Below the pieces are notes generated by a model. That model had not been told where the DNA came from. It searched no databases and worked only from the letters and a program-made list of their open reading frames with translations. Of a DNA stretch of 64,000 nucleotides, positions 62,481 through 64,000 are shown piece by piece. The position numbers were made by a program, and so were the translations under genes. Within the stretch, counting starts at the first letter, position 1, and each line of letters opens with the position of its first letter. The stretch comes from Ifrita kowaldi (lineage: Eukaryota; Chordata; Aves; Passeriformes; Cinclosomatidae): contig VZRS01008351.1 in the NCBI GenBank assembly GCA_013398055.1, positions 1,329,458-1,393,457 of the forward strand, written 5' to 3'.

Positions 62481-64000
62481 CGGGCTCGGCTGTGCAGAGA
62501 AAGTCAGTCAGGTTACCTTAGGGCAAAGGCAGATGCAGTTCGTCTGCTTCTAATTTAGGCAATATGCAGTTATATGCAGTTAACTCTCCTCACTGAGCAG
62601 CCTGGAACACCAGCCAAATGGGTTGATTCACTTTTTTATTTATGTTTATGCTACTGGAATTAGAAATTAAAATAATCGTCTGCCTCTCCACCTGGTCTGC
62701 TTCATCTTCTGCCCTAAAGTTTTCGGTGGCATGACTAGCCACTAGACCCTCCCCAGAAAGGGAGCTGGTGATGCATGGTGCAGTTGGGGTTGGAGGATGC
62801 TGCTGCCCTGTTCCTGAGGGACACGGCCCTGCTGAGAGCCTGCAGCTTCTGCCTGCACCAGGAGGAGACTGGCAGGTCACACAGCAGCATACAGTGGGTG
62901 AGATTGCACAGGGTTTGTCCTGGCTGGGATCAAGCAGTGGGACTGCTCGGTCCTGCAGTGCTGCCGCTGCCCTTGGACACAACTGCTCCATCTTCCCCCC
63001 TCCATGCACAGCAGTGCCAGTGCCTCTCTTCTGACTCACTCATAACACACTCTGTGCGTGCACTGCTCAGGTCACAGTCACAAGACACCCCTGCAAAGGT
63101 ACCTTTGTGAAACATCCCTAAGAAATTCAACTTCATTGTCACAGACAGTGGGATGGAGATTTTCAGAGATTACAGCAAGTCAGCTATCATGACTGGTGAT
63201 CCCCAAGGCTATTTTAATAAAAATAATGAATACAAATTATCACTTTAAAATAGCTTCCTTCCCGAAAGCCTGCAGAAAGTTTCCCTTTCACTTCTTGTTG
63301 GTTCAATTCCACTGGAACAGCCAATGAGACAGGGTAAAGTGCCTCAGTGGAGCACAGTTGCTTGGTAAGACAGCAGGAGAAATGAACTCTGAATTCAGGT
63401 CATTTCCAGAAGGCAGAGTTTGGGGAGGGAAGGCAAAACCGACAGTCTGCCTATATGTAAAATAATCAAATGGAAAATCTCAGGCTGCTAGTACTTACCC
63501 ATTCACAGGTTAGAAGCTGATCCCAGAACAGCTCTTTCAGTAGTTGAATTTCCTTTGTTGCTTTTTAACCTTAATAGCTCTTTAATTACTGTTCTTATTT
63601 TCAAATCAAGTATACATCTGTGTCATATTAATGAATGTTCATTGTCACTGGAGAGGTATTAAATGCATTTTTACCTGTGTTTCCAAGGGAATAGATGCCA
63701 GCTGTGTGTACTATTATCCAATTTCAACCTGTCCTCAGCACTGTAATAGTATCAAGTCCTATTAGAGAAGACTCACAGATACATAAAAATAACAATGAAT
63801 GATTATTTACTTGCTTTACAGTAGCACTTCAGGATTCCTGCCAAGATCATGGCTCTGCTGAGCAAGGCTTTTTGCAGACTAGGGCACAAGAGGTGGCCTC
63901 GCCTGGCATAGCTGACACCTGAAATGGGAAACACAGCAAAGTGCTGCAGCAAGGATGTAGCAGTGGAGTATGTGGCCATTTGAGTGTTCTCTAGTTCCTT
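62481..64000. other. Upstream flank of the PKDCC-like gene, no gene seen
   Basis: Unique sequence. The 149-codon minus frame at 62590-63039 shows no domain or signal peptide. No missing N-terminal exon of the kinase was recognised here. Confidence 0.55.

Noticed and set aside
1..64000. tRNA genes, CRISPR arrays, operons, phage or plasmid features
   Set aside because: None was seen. The repeat content and spliced gene show vertebrate nuclear DNA, where prokaryotic features are not expected.

Overview
The window looks like avian nuclear DNA, probably from a passerine. The evidence is several CR1 LINE 3' ends, recognisable by the conserved tail that finishes in ATTCTATG-type octamers, plus a solo LTR of the ERVL-like type common in songbird genomes. 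It also holds a worn MIR SINE and one spliced vertebrate gene. There is no bacterial or viral gene organisation. Nearly all short ORFs are chance frames in intergenic DNA.

The only gene I can support lies on the minus strand between about 55.9 and 61.9 kb. It encodes a member of the PKDCC/VLK (FAM20C-related) family of secretory-pathway kinases. Six coding blocks can be placed, and their splice phases fit from exon 2 to exon 6: 61386-61508, 59001-59272, 57809-57888, 57610-57714 and 55959-56135. A GC-rich first block (61690-61896) runs into a 25-N assembly gap. The N-terminus with its signal segment, the glycine-rich loop and the usual short C-terminal exon were not found. Similarity to mammalian PKDCC, judged from memory, is moderate. 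The gene may therefore be a second VLK-family paralogue (PKDCC-like) rather than the PKDCC orthologue.

Positions 1-55.8 kb look like a gene-poor regulatory landscape. They contain scattered CR1 relics (about 1.4, 21.8, 31.2, 34.1, 43.1 and 49.6 kb), the solo LTR (41.44-42.02 kb), the MIR (26.0 kb), two minisatellites (40-bp unit near 4.9 kb, 38-bp unit near 30.6 kb), an AT-rich degenerate tandem array (39.6 kb) and several microsatellites. An orphan CpG island (36.9-37.44 kb) has no recognisable gene attached. Several AT/TAATTA-rich unique stretches read like developmental enhancers, but their conservation cannot be tested here. The last 2 kb (62.1-64 kb) would be the upstream side of the kinase gene and begins with CpG-rich DNA.

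No clearly new biological system is visible. The points most worth following up are the divergent VLK paralogue with its apparently missing nucleotide-binding loop and unlocated C-terminal exon, and the orphan CpG island.
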